A stretch of 64,000 bases of DNA from assembly GCA_036960175.1 (NCBI GenBank), contig JBALWH010000012.1:39543-103542 (forward strand). The letters are read 5' to 3'. Shown here piece by piece: positions 16,390 through 25,733 of this stretch; position 1 is the first letter of the stretch, and each line of letters starts with the position of its first letter. A program made the position numbers and the translations under genes. The notes beneath the pieces are model-generated. The model made no database searches. It was given only the letters and a program-made list of their open reading frames with translations, and had not been told where the DNA came from. This DNA is from Motiliproteus sp036960175 (GTDB taxonomy: Bacteria; Pseudomonadota; Gammaproteobacteria; Pseudomonadales; Balneatricaceae).

Positions 16390-17244
16390 ATGTCTCGTAA
16401 CCTTCGTAATTCGCGCAACCTAAAAGATAACGTTTTACAGGGGCTGATTTGGGCCTCCGCAGTGTTCACCATGGGCTTTCTGGTGTGGATTCTGTTTTAT
16501 ATTATAAGTAACGGTATTAACCACGTGAGTTGGTCATTTATTACCGATAACTACAGCCGTATTGACGACAGCTCCGGCATCTGGTCAATGATAGTGGCTA
16601 CCGTTTATATGGTCTTGTTATCACTGGCCATTGCTGCACCCATCGCTATTATGACCGCAATTTATTTAACCGAATATGCGAAACCTGGCAGCAAGCTTGT
16701 ACAGCTGGTACGTTTTTGTACCGCGTCGCTGGCGGGTATCCCGTCGATTATTTACGGCCTGTTCGGCATGACTTTTTTCGTGACGGTTATGGGGATGGGT
16801 TTCTCGCTCTTGTCCGGTGCCTTAACCCTGGCCATTTTGATCTTGCCGGTGATTATTCGTACCACCGAAGAGGCCATCATGGCAGTGCCACTGGCGTATC
16901 GTGAAGCCTCCTACGGTTTGGGTGCCTCGCGTTTGTACACGATCACTAAAGTGATTTTACCCAGTGCCATGCCCGGTATCGTGGCCTCAATCATTCTGTC
17001 TACCGGTCGTATTATTGGTGAGTCAGCACCGGTGTTTTTGACCGCCGGCATGGTCGCCCGCATTCCCGAGTCGGTATTTGACTCGGCCCGTACCCTCACA
17101 GTGCACCTGTATATGCTCACCACCGAACTCTATACCCAGCGTGATTGGGATATGGCTTTTGCCTCTGCCACCGTACTAATTGTACTGGTGCTGTCCATCA
17201 ACCTGCTGACGCGTTTAATTACGGCGCGCTTTAATAAGCGCTAA
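16390..17244 (+). CDS. pstA: Phosphate ABC transporter permease PstA
   Basis: A 284-residue permease that begins 9 bases after pstC with GGGGGC upstream. Six helices are predicted. SLAGIPSIIYGLFGM and the EAA loop GLGASRLYTITKVILPSAMPG are diagnostic. It is the partner of PstC in phosphate import. Confidence 0.93.
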   Translation: MSRNLRNSRNLKDNVLQGLIWASAVFTMGFLVWILFYIISNGINHVSWSFITDNYSRIDDSSGIWSMIVATVYMVLLSLAIAAPIAIMTAIYLTEYAKPGSKLVQLVRFCTASLAGIPSIIYGLFGMTFFVTVMGMGFSLLSGALTLAILILPVIIRTTEEAIMAVPLAYREASYGLGASRLYTITKVILPSAMPGIVASIILSTGRIIGESAPVFLTAGMVARIPESVFDSARTLTVHLYMLTTELYTQRDWDMAFASATVLIVLVLSINLLTRLITARFNKR

Positions 17245-17282
17245 CTATTGAGCCTTGCGCCATAGAATTTCTGGTAAATATT

Positions 17283-18032
17283 ATGAATACATTTGAAGTT
17301 GAAAGCCTGAATCTTTACTACGGTGATAATCACGCACTAAAAGACGTCTCGCTTACAGTGCCGCACAAGCAAGTCACCGCATTCATCGGCCCCTCAGGTT
17401 GCGGTAAATCCACCCTGCTGCGTACGCTTAACCGCATGAACGATCTCATTGCCGGCGTTAAAATTTATGGCAAGGTAGAGCTGGAAGGGGAAGATATTTA
17501 CGAAAATATAGATGTGCGTAAATTACGCATGAAAGTGGGCATGGTATTTCAGAAAGCCAACCCTTTCCCTATGAGCATTTACGATAATGTCGCATATGGT
17601 CAGCGCGCTCAAGGCATCACGGACAAGAAAGTGCTCAATGACATTGTTGAAGAAGCCCTGCGTAGTGCCGCACTTTGGGATGAAGTAAAGGATCGCTTAA
17701 ATACCAGCGCCCTAGGGCTGTCCGGTGGTCAGCAACAGCGATTGTGCATTGCTCGCACCATTGCTATGAAACCGGATATTATTTTGATGGACGAGCCTAC
17801 TTCGGCCCTTGACCCCATTGCCACTGCACGCATCGAAGAGTTGATGGATGACCTGCGTCAGAAGTTCACCGTAGTTATTGTGACCCACTCCATGGCACAA
17901 GCACGACGCATTGCCGACAAGACCGCCTTCTTTTTGATGGGTGAGTTGGTAGAGCACGGTAATACCGAGCAGATTTTTACCGAGCCTAAGGATGACCGTA
18001 CACGCGGTTATATTACCGGTGATTTTGGTTAA
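17283..18032 (+). CDS. pstB: Phosphate ABC transporter ATP-binding protein PstB
   Basis: A 249-residue ATPase. Walker A is GPSGCGKST (about 37-45), the signature is LSGGQQQRLCIAR, and Walker B is ILMDEPTSALDP. The phrase FQKANPFPMSIYDNVAYG is specific to PstB. It powers PstCA. In most relatives phoU follows; here the next 560 bases hold no gene, so the negative regulator must be elsewhere or absent. Confidence 0.95.
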   Translation: MNTFEVESLNLYYGDNHALKDVSLTVPHKQVTAFIGPSGCGKSTLLRTLNRMNDLIAGVKIYGKVELEGEDIYENIDVRKLRMKVGMVFQKANPFPMSIYDNVAYGQRAQGITDKKVLNDIVEEALRSAALWDEVKDRLNTSALGLSGGQQQRLCIARTIAMKPDIILMDEPTSALDPIATARIEELMDDLRQKFTVVIVTHSMAQARRIADKTAFFLMGELVEHGNTEQIFTEPKDDRTRGYITGDFG

Positions 18033-18594
18033 TAGATGTTCAGGCGGCATGGTCGGCTTTGGGTCAAATAGAGTAGGTTGGGGTTAATAGTTGATCATGA
18101 CTCTTTTAGCCCCCAATGTATGGCCTCCTCCCTTCGAGGTTAAACGCTAGCCTTGAAGTAAAACCAAGAGGGTTCAGGCAATGGGGCCAGTAGCTGAAGT
18201 TTTTGAGACCGTAGGCTGACGTCTGCTCTGTCGATATAGCCGAAATACCTACCTTCTGAATAGGATCTGCAGTGGCCCCTGCTAGAAATAGTGAATGACA
18301 TTGAGGCTGCCAATAATTCCATGAAAATGTTTCATAATGTGGCGCAGTGATAGTTTTGGTATCAATGACCGGAATGTCGCAACAAGCGACCACAGAAATG
18401 CAGAAACGCTCAGCTGTAGCCACTAGGGCTTCACTCGGGCGCTTTCATCTACAATACAGACGAACAGTGCCCCGACTTTTGATGGCACAGAAAATCAGGT
18501 GCCGTGTCAGAGAAAGCAGCCTGTTCGTGAATATCTCAGCTAGTACACGCCCGTTCTCGGACCAGGATACGCGAGGCAACCTCTCCTCCGAAGA
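18033..18594. other. 562-base gap after pstB
   Basis: No gene is seen. It holds copy A of an inverted repeat (18220-18364). The rest is unremarkable. Confidence 0.6.
18220..18364 (-). repeat. Inverted repeat, copy A (about 145 bp)
   Basis: Read on the minus strand, this segment matches 21581-21732 on the plus strand almost base for base in its core, from CTATCACTGCGCCACATTAT to GGTATTTCGGCTATATCGAC. A few substitutions and one-base indels differ. The two copies face each other across 3.2 kb that carries a membrane protein and a metalloprotease gene. Confidence 0.8.
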
Positions 18595-19314
18595 TCACCC
18601 TATCGGCGACAGCAACCCGCTGTGTAAACCCTTCGTGATGAGCACCGTCAATATCCAGTAGATATACCACAACGCGGTTGTAAGCACGTAGGCGACGGAT
18701 GAGCGAATCCAAGATACGTTGTGAATCGTCCGATAGGTGCCCCAGCAAATCAAAAACCACACAGTACTAATCAGCACTTGTGATAACCACACCAATAGAA
18801 ATCCCAAAAATAGCCCAGGGGAGGTATCGATAAAATGTTGAAACAGTTCGTCATCAAACCCTTGGCCTGTGCGCCACTTCAAAGCTAATACGGGGTCGTG
18901 GGTCGCCAGGATACCTATGTTGACTACCTGTGTTACCAGGAGGAATAAATAAACTGGGCTAACGATATACAGACAGGCACAGAGTGTTGTTTGGTAATTT
19001 CCCGTCCCACCCAGCAGCCTGAATATCCCCACAACCAATCCCGAAAAGGAGATTAACGCAACGATTTTTAAGGCCAACAAAGAACCTGCAACGGTCAGAA
19101 AATTCTGGTCAGGTGACACCAGAGGTGCCTGAAGCGCCAAGCCAATAGCGATTGTAAAACCACAAAAGATTAAGGCCTTGTTGAGAGCCTCCGTGTCGTC
19201 GTTAATCAGGGTGAGAATGGTTTGTTTCGGCGCACTGACAATCGATATGAAGACAGGCACATAAGCGGCCAAGCCTTTAATGATGATATTGATCAGATCC
19301 TTCATAGTGTACAC
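18595..19314 (-). CDS. Yip1-like multi-pass membrane protein
   Basis: A 239-residue protein with five or six membrane helices. The layout (an N-terminal amphipathic start MKDLINIIIKGL, then a cluster of helices with small loops) resembles bacterial Yip1-domain proteins, whose function is poorly known. Its C-terminus lies inside a long sparse region, and it has no operon partner. The next gene on the same strand, a metalloprotease, ends 708 bases upstream. The inverted repeats flank both. An alternative start is Met4. The family call is tentative. Confidence 0.5.
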   Translation of the reverse strand: MYTMKDLINIIIKGLAAYVPVFISIVSAPKQTILTLINDDTEALNKALIFCGFTIAIGLALQAPLVSPDQNFLTVAGSLLALKIVALISFSGLVVGIFRLLGGTGNYQTTLCACLYIVSPVYLFLLVTQVVNIGILATHDPVLALKWRTGQGFDDELFQHFIDTSPGLFLGFLLVWLSQVLISTVWFLICWGTYRTIHNVSWIRSSVAYVLTTALWYIYWILTVLITKGLHSGLLSPIG

Positions 19315-20022
19315 GCTGCCCCGCTAGAGCCGAGCCAACAATTCCCAGAACGCGTCTCTAGTCCACAACTCCCTGTACGGAGTGTATGTACCTAAGGGTA
19401 GCTTAATTGAAGGGTGGCAACCTAGTGCTGGCTGCGGGCGAGCACATATCTAGTTACGAAGAGTGAGAGCCACGACCCCCTCGAAGCTGCGAGTAACGAT
19501 CGTTATGGTCACCCCCCCCCACCATGGCTGTCATCCGAAACGGTGCAGTTACCAGAGGCATCTCACTGCTTGCCTATACTGGGGGAGAGGAGTTACAGCC
19601 AGATTAGGCCGAATCGCAATAACGGTAGAGTGGCCCCAAATGTTGCAGAAAAGTAGTGTTGGAATGAGTACAAAACCGTGGCCAGATTACTTGACCTACA
19701 CAACAACCTTTCCAACAGTACGTACCCAAACCCAGTAGCCACTGTTATGGCGCATACGGTTTTCATGTTCATAATCATCTAGTTCTCGGGAAAAGACTTT
19801 CTCCAGTATATCTTTGAAACAGGGTGGTGTGGTGGAGAAGGTTTTGCGCGAAGCGGGTGTTGAATTGGCGGAAACAACAGACCAATATCCATGATGCTGG
19901 ATCGGCGGGGACCTAGTCGATCCAGCAATTGAAACTGAGGGCGCTCAATCTTGAAGAACCAGATCAGATTGTTACCACAATTGTAGGTTGCTAACGGCTG
20001 CAGAGGGAAGTTTTATCCCGGC
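19315..20022. other. 708-base gap between membrane protein and metalloprotease
   Basis: No credible gene. It includes a run of ten C residues near 19511. Short frames on both strands have no ribosome sites or recognisable protein content. It may be decayed sequence. Confidence 0.5.
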
Positions 20023-21177
20023 TTACCACATCATCACGGCAAACTCGCCACTCTCTTCGCTGAAGTAGAGACGAATCCGCAACACATATTGCCGATCTTT
20101 AACCAGCCGTACCTCCAGTCTGGCGTTATGTCCCCAGCCACTGTCATCATCAGCAGCCATATGCTCCAAGGTCCCTTGATTGTCTTCAAACAAAACCATG
20201 AGCGTGTCTGAAGATCCGAAAGTCTGAATCTGGTAGCGTTTGGTGGCAGTTGGTTTTATTACGAAATTAGATTGTTGAGCAGGTGCCAGGTTGAGTCGTT
20301 CGGCTACAAACCGTTTAAGTTTTTTGTGGCGAGACTCCATCTCTGGGTAGAACAAACGTACTCTAGCCATATCTGTTTCGGACAGGCCGGACTCTGGATT
20401 GAGGCCGCTTCTGAATTCTGCGGGGCTTAGAATCAGTCCCGGACGGATTCCGTATTGCATAATTGAGTTAGGATCCCATTCGGAACCCTCTACCGAATTT
20501 GGGTCAAGGGTGCGAAGCACGTTGTGATGGGTTTTCTGCCGTGACCAGTTGTTGGGCGGCCCCATAAAGTAGCGATAGACTGCATCCTCGTCCCATTCGA
20601 TACCGGCGAAAGGGTTCTGCTGTTCGTGCTGGAAACCCAAAGTGTGACCGATCTCGTGAAGGGCGGTATCTCGCCCGTTCTGGCCCCGTAATAGCCAGCC
20701 AAAATTCATGGTGCGCTCGTTTGCGGGGCGGGTCCAGATATCTCGGCCAACGTAAGACCAGGAACCGTCCCCGCGTTTAAATCCGATTCGAATATCGGCA
20801 TCATCGGGGCTATCAACCTCTTTAAAGTTGAGACCTAACCCAACTTCTTTCCATTCATCAAAGGCATCGGAAACGACTTTTTGCTGGCTGTTGCTGCCAC
20901 CCCAAGCACCGCTTTCGAAGAAAAAATATTTAAGCTCAGAGCCGTTTACCCACTTTTTTTCGATCGCCCGGATCAGGCTCTCGCGGCCCGGATCGATGCC
21001 TGCTTCAAGCTCTCTTAAGGGGACATCGGGAAGGCCGCAGGCTTCCGGTGAGGAGGAATCATCTTCTTCTTCATTAAAGGTAGGGGTGTGGACGACATTT
21101 TCAATGGCGTCGAGGCGTTTGCTGATACTTCGAAGTTGGTCCTCAAGATTCTCTGTGTTGGATTTACTGTTGGCCAT
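20023..21177 (-). CDS. Astacin/matrixin-type zinc metalloprotease with C-terminal PPC-like domain
   Basis: The start at 21177 has GAGGAGG upstream; a longer frame to 21204 lacks one. The 384-residue product has the metzincin zinc site HEIGHTLGFQHE at residues 174-185, and a downstream Met-turn, SIMQYGI. The Glu directly after the third His fits astacin (M12A) rather than serralysin. Residues 1-30 form a coiled coil (LEDQLRSISKRLDAIEN) and there is no signal peptide. The C-terminal 90 residues (YQIQTFGSSDTLMVLFED) resemble the bacterial pre-peptidase C-terminal domain. It likely digests protein outside the cell or in a target cell, but the export route is unclear. Confidence 0.8.
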   Translation of the reverse strand: MANSKSNTENLEDQLRSISKRLDAIENVVHTPTFNEEEDDSSSPEACGLPDVPLRELEAGIDPGRESLIRAIEKKWVNGSELKYFFFESGAWGGSNSQQKVVSDAFDEWKEVGLGLNFKEVDSPDDADIRIGFKRGDGSWSYVGRDIWTRPANERTMNFGWLLRGQNGRDTALHEIGHTLGFQHEQQNPFAGIEWDEDAVYRYFMGPPNNWSRQKTHHNVLRTLDPNSVEGSEWDPNSIMQYGIRPGLILSPAEFRSGLNPESGLSETDMARVRLFYPEMESRHKKLKRFVAERLNLAPAQQSNFVIKPTATKRYQIQTFGSSDTLMVLFEDNQGTLEHMAADDDSGWGHNARLEVRLVKDRQYVLRIRLYFSEESGEFAVMMW

Positions 21178-21876
21178 AGATGCCTCCTCGCACAGTTGAG
21201 GCATTTGTTTATAGCTACACCGCTTTTTAAATGTCTCGAAATCGTGCTCTAGTCGATCTGTGAAGGGTCGGTAAAGGAATCGCTATTGACGGTCCATAAT
21301 TCCAAGCTCTTTACCACTGAGGTCAAGGTAGGCGATGAATTGCTAATTTTCCGTAGGACTTTTTCTTATATTGAGAGGAATTATCGGGCTGTTGTTAATA
21401 ATTGTATGCCGTTTGGATACCTTGTTCCTAAATGATGGCAGCTTGGATAGGGGCAATTTAGGTCTCCAGTCAGAACGCCTAAATCTATGGATAAAGGGTA
21501 ATTTAAACTTCTTAATTGCTCCTTAATTTGTTGATATTTTGTCGCCTGGCTACGGCTGTTCTATCTACTTTGCGGTCACCGGTACCGACACTATCACTGC
21601 GCCACATTATGAAACATTTTCATGGAATGTTTGGCAACCACAGTGCCATCCTCCATTTCTAGCAGGGTGCCACTGCAGATCCTATTCAGAAGGTAGGTAT
21701 TTCGGCTATATCGACACTACAGACACCTATGGCCAAGAAAAAGTCGAATAGATATTTATCTCTCCAGCTCTGGAAGCCGACATCTACAATGCGGATTTTG
21801 GCCCCTCGCCCATCTCCCGCAACTCAATTTAGTTCTATACGCCCTCTCTCACGAAGAGCAAATTTACTAACCTAAA
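21178..21876. other. 699-base gap with repeat copy B
   Basis: No gene is supported. It includes the promoter side of the metalloprotease gene and copy B of the inverted repeat. The frame at 21539-21751 is just the repeat read through and does not look like a protein gene. Confidence 0.55.
21581..21732 (+). repeat. Inverted repeat, copy B (about 150 bp)
   Basis: Plus-strand copy of the segment at 18220-18364 (minus). The core from CTATCACTGCGCCACATTAT to TCAGAAGGTAGGTATTTCGG is conserved. Weaker similarity extends upstream to about 21570. Confidence 0.8.
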
Positions 21877-22791
21877 CTAAATCTCATTGCTTGGTGTAGA
21901 TCCATTGAACCGGCAAGCAAAAGTGTTCAAGTCTTCAATGAACACTTTAACCACATAGCTTATAGACTTGCTCTGCCTTACCGCATATTCAAAGGGTGAG
22001 CTGGGAGCGATTTCTTCTGGCAAAATCCTCCGCATTTCTCCTTTTTTCACCCACAAATCTGCATAATGATTTGGCAGTAAACCTATATATTTTCCTGTAT
22101 GAATGAGGAGGGCCTGGGCTTCTACGTTGTCTACAGTTGCAGAGGCCTTGTAAGAGTTTAATAAAGCAACATCCTTTGCTTTCATATAACCTCTACCAGC
22201 GATTTTATGTTCTTTAATCTCATCAATCCCAACATCGTTTTTCACAAATAGAGGATGATTCTTCCCGCAATATAGACCTTCACTTTCCTCATAGAGAAGA
22301 TGATAGTCAATGCCCGCTACCTTCAACGGAAAAGTTCCAATAACCAAATGAAGCCGACCATCTAAGAGCTGTTGCTCCAGTTCAATAGGGGACCCTATAT
22401 CCACGCGTAACGAAACATCCCCATCCCTAGAAGAAAATGCCTCTAAAGCCGCCCTAACGGGGGATGAAAGGTCCGTAATTGTATTTCCGATCAACCCCAA
22501 CCTGAACTCTCCGCTAAGCCTGTTCTTTAACGCCCCTGCTTCGTGCTTGAACAATTCAATAGCGGACATAAGGCGTTGAGCCGAATCATAGATAGACTGA
22601 CCTTGACTAGTGAGCCTAAACCCCGCCCTTCCCCGATGGCACAACCGCATTCCAAGGCGAGTCTCCAGCCTGGACATATGTTCACTGATGGTCGAGGGAC
22701 TTATGTTGAGGATGGCCTGAGCACCACTGAAGCTACCACTTTGAACAACGGCTATGAACACCTTCAAGAGCGAGATATCGGCATCATGCAT
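21877..22791 (-). CDS. LysR-family transcriptional regulator
   Basis: A 304-residue LysR protein. The N-terminal HTH spans about 1-60 (GAQAILNISPSTISEHMSRLE) and the effector domain follows. The DNA-binding part has the HRGRAGFRLTSQG wing. It is divergent from the BCCT transporter gene at 23005, with 213 bases between, so it probably controls that gene in response to the solute carried. The gene is richer in AT than the surrounding core genes. Confidence 0.88.
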   Translation of the reverse strand: MHDADISLLKVFIAVVQSGSFSGAQAILNISPSTISEHMSRLETRLGMRLCHRGRAGFRLTSQGQSIYDSAQRLMSAIELFKHEAGALKNRLSGEFRLGLIGNTITDLSSPVRAALEAFSSRDGDVSLRVDIGSPIELEQQLLDGRLHLVIGTFPLKVAGIDYHLLYEESEGLYCGKNHPLFVKNDVGIDEIKEHKIAGRGYMKAKDVALLNSYKASATVDNVEAQALLIHTGKYIGLLPNHYADLWVKKGEMRRILPEEIAPSSPFEYAVRQSKSISYVVKVFIEDLNTFACRFNGSTPSNEI

Positions 22792-23004
22792 AATAATTAC
22801 TTCGTAAATTTGCGATGTATAGTTCGATAACTTGATATTACACCGAACAAAACGCTTGTGCTACCTTACCCATATGGATGTGATTACCCGTTCCAAACGA
22901 ATAAGTACGCCCTTCACTGCCCTGCAGTTCTTCGTAACCACTATGACCTGTCCACAGGCCCCGTGGTTTTACAAAAATAACAACCCATTTTAATAGGTAA
23001 CATA

Positions 23005-24633
23005 ATGCTTAGCTCCTCAATAAGCACGAATGACAAGCGTCCTGATATAACAAAAGCAATAACCTTTGTTAGCTTCGGGCTTCTCAGCATGGCTATTATT
23101 CTGGTATTCCTATTTCCAGAATCATCAGCAAACTACATCAGTAGTATTCGAACGGGCATTACCGCCTATATGTCATGGTATTTTTCTCTTCTTGCGACAA
23201 GCGCTCTGTTGTTTTGCATTTGGGTTGTATTCAGTAAATACGGAAAAATCAGACTGGGAGGAGACAACGCTAAGCCGGAGTACAGCAACTTCGCTTGGTA
23301 CTCAATGCTAATCGCGTGCGGCGAGGGAGTAGGCCTTATATTTTGGGGCATAGCAGAGCCAGTCTTGTTATTTGGTGATTCAAAATTTGCAGAACCAAAG
23401 TCTGCTGAGGCAATTTCCAGTAGCATCTCATGGTCATACTTTCACTGGGGAATTCACGCTTGGGCAATTTACTGCGTTGTCGCGCTAGTGCTTGCATTTT
23501 CAATCCACAATTTAAAAAAACCACTCAATTTTCACAGCGCTATAATCGACATGTTTCCAAAAAAATTCTGGAAACCAGTAGGAATAGCTATTGAAGTAAT
23601 CGCGGTAATCACTACCGTTCTCGGACTAGCTACGTCATTCGGATTCGCCGCACTACAGTTTAATACAGGTTTAAACTTTGCGTTTGGAACAGATATTTCA
23701 GTAACATTCCAGATAGCATTCATGGTAGGTATCGCCCTGATCACAATCCTTTCTCAACGCTCAGGGCTAAACAAAGGGATGAGGCTTATTAGTGAAACCA
23801 ATAGCTGGTTAAGTATTGCCTTACTCTCCGCATTCTTAATTCTTGGCCCTACCGTATATATCCTATCCCTGTTCCTTGAAACATCTGGAGAATACCTGTC
23901 CTCGCTGTTTGCTATGGGCATGTGGACAGACTCATACTCATTTATTGACGGCGTAGATTCATGGAGCGATAGCTGGATGGGGGTTTGGACAACCTTTATC
24001 TGGTGCTGGGGTGCGTTTAGTTTTGCACCATTTGTTGCCGCCTTTATTGCGAAAGTTTCACGAGGTAGAACCCTGAGTGAGTTTCTCATCGGAGGAATTG
24101 TTGGACCATCTATTATTGTAATGGTTTGGGTAGTCATTAATGGAGGAACGGCAATCGCGACAGATATACTTGTTGGGGGTATCACGGAAGCTACTCAGTC
24201 CAACCCTGCCGCAGGCCTATTCATGACAATCGAAAAATTCAGCTATGACTGGGTTGCTCCAATTCTTTCAGCCATTGCAATCATTCTAATAGCTACTTTC
24301 TATATCACGTCTCTTGATGGAGGGACTTATTCACTTTCTTCAATGCTGCACGAAGATGAAGAAGGCCCCGCTTCTAGCAATAAGGGGTACAAATATAGAA
24401 TCGCACTTTCTGCCATGATTGCGCTCGTCGCCTCTGTTCTTCTGCTGGCAGGCGGAAAGACGGTACTAGCGTCATTACAAACTGGAGCGATGATAGCGGC
24501 TGTACCATTTTCACTTGTAGTAATTCTAGCGATCATCAACTTTGTACGGCGACTAAAAATATATGACGCTTGCAACCAAGGTGAGATGACTACGGATGAG
24601 ATAATTAGAAATGATATGATGCCGCCTACATAA
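23005..24633 (+). CDS. BCCT-family betaine/choline/carnitine-type transporter
   Basis: A 542-residue secondary carrier with twelve predicted helices. The BCCT signature region reads WTTFIWCWGAFSFAPFVAAF followed by IAKVSRGRTLSEF, close to the family consensus but with some of the usual aromatic residues changed (TVFYWAWW becomes TTFIWCWG). Those aromatics form the cage for quaternary ammonium, so the substrate may not be glycine betaine. GEGVGLIFWGIAEP in helix 3 is also typical. It likely imports a zwitterionic solute with Na+ or H+. It is divergent from a LysR gene and ends at a strong terminator. Confidence 0.88.
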   Translation: MLSSSISTNDKRPDITKAITFVSFGLLSMAIILVFLFPESSANYISSIRTGITAYMSWYFSLLATSALLFCIWVVFSKYGKIRLGGDNAKPEYSNFAWYSMLIACGEGVGLIFWGIAEPVLLFGDSKFAEPKSAEAISSSISWSYFHWGIHAWAIYCVVALVLAFSIHNLKKPLNFHSAIIDMFPKKFWKPVGIAIEVIAVITTVLGLATSFGFAALQFNTGLNFAFGTDISVTFQIAFMVGIALITILSQRSGLNKGMRLISETNSWLSIALLSAFLILGPTVYILSLFLETSGEYLSSLFAMGMWTDSYSFIDGVDSWSDSWMGVWTTFIWCWGAFSFAPFVAAFIAKVSRGRTLSEFLIGGIVGPSIIVMVWVVINGGTAIATDILVGGITEATQSNPAAGLFMTIEKFSYDWVAPILSAIAIILIATFYITSLDGGTYSLSSMLHEDEEGPASSNKGYKYRIALSAMIALVASVLLLAGGKTVLASLQTGAMIAAVPFSLVVILAIINFVRRLKIYDACNQGEMTTDEIIRNDMMPPT

Positions 24634-25028
24634 GGACTAATTGAGCACTAATACCAATGGTCTGACATGTGATGCATAGCTGATTCTATCGCAAAAAACC
24701 CATGTCATATGGACCAATATAAAAGCCTCCGAGAAACAAAGTTTTCTCGGAGGCTTTTTAATTTATGCAACAACAAGCCACGCGACGAAAAATAGAATCC
24801 CTATCAGTCGTACCAATCGCCCCTGAGCATATCTAATTACACGCCAAACTATTCCCCCTCGACAAAACCAACAACAAACAATCTACTAGAAAGCACCAAC
24901 AGACCTCAACGAGGACGGCATAGGAGGGTGTCGCACTTGAGAGTTGAATTCGCGTTGAGCTAGACTTAACCTATCCTATTGAATGACTCTTGATCATTAG
25001 GAATGCATACACCTGAGGTGCTCATATA
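24634..25028. other. 395-base gap between BCCT gene and binding-protein gene
   Basis: It holds the BCCT terminator (24721-24760). The rest has no gene; the promoter of the next gene probably lies in 24940-25020. Confidence 0.6.
24721..24762 (+). terminator. Rho-independent terminator of the BCCT gene
   Basis: AAAAGCCTCCGAGAAA and TTTCTCGGAGGCTTTT make a perfect 16-bp stem with a 6-base loop, followed by more U residues. Confidence 0.9.
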
Positions 25029-25733
25029 GTGTTTATTAGAGCAACACCATTCATACTATTGAGCTTGTCTATGCCTTTATTTGCAGACGAAGTTCATATC
25101 GCAGCGCTGGATTTTGGGGGGCTGGTAACCGAAGAGGGAAATGGCGTATATCAACAACTTACCCGCGAAGCAGCAGACCGCACAGGAATAACCTATAAAG
25201 AAAGTTTCTACCCCGCTAAAAGAGCGAAGCTAAGCCTGAAGCGTGGAATAGTTGATTGCACCTACGGACCTGTAGAACAGCAGTACAGGTCATTAGGAAA
25301 AGAAAACCTTGTGGCAACCTCACCAATCGGCCAATTCAAATCATATATTTTCACACTCAAAGGGACCCCTATAATTGAGTTGTCAGCATTAAAAGACCAG
25401 AGAGTTGTCGGCGTTCGGGGGTTCAACGAACTTTATGCACCCGCAATTAGGAAAGGAATCCACATCGAATACCTAAACAGCACCAGCGACACATTTAAAA
25501 TATTACAAAGAGGGCGTGTCGACGCTATTCTTGGCTTTCTTCCAGACATGAACAAGCATCTTGATCAACTTAATTACAACGCCAACGCCCCTCTAATGGT
25601 GGCGGCCGACAGAATATTCTGTTTGAAAAGCAGCAAAACAATAGAGTTTATTGACAAAATAAACCAAGGGCTAGATTCGATGCGAGAAGACGGTTCGTTT
25701 AGAGAAATTTTAGGAGAACACTATATAGAGTAA
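25029..25733 (+). CDS. Periplasmic solute-binding protein, family 3 type
   Basis: A 234-residue protein that begins at a GTG with GAGGTG upstream. The signal peptide ends near LFADEV. The mature part resembles amino-acid-binding proteins of type 3 (GVYQQLTREAADRTGI, then DCTYGPVEQQYR and FKILQRGRVDAILGFLPD). No transporter membrane genes are nearby. It could be an orphan binding protein, a sensor for chemotaxis or a signalling partner. The AT-rich codon use resembles that of the BCCT gene. Confidence 0.7.
   Translation: MFIRATPFILLSLSMPLFADEVHIAALDFGGLVTEEGNGVYQQLTREAADRTGITYKESFYPAKRAKLSLKRGIVDCTYGPVEQQYRSLGKENLVATSPIGQFKSYIFTLKGTPIIELSALKDQRVVGVRGFNELYAPAIRKGIHIEYLNSTSDTFKILQRGRVDAILGFLPDMNKHLDQLNYNANAPLMVAADRIFCLKSSKTIEFIDKINQGLDSMREDGSFREILGEHYIE

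Noticed and set aside
19511..19520. Run of C residues
   Set aside because: A plain homopolymer in non-coding DNA, possibly a sequencing artefact.
21539..21751. 70-codon frame on the plus strand
   Set aside because: It is the repeat copy B read through; the other copy has frame changes.
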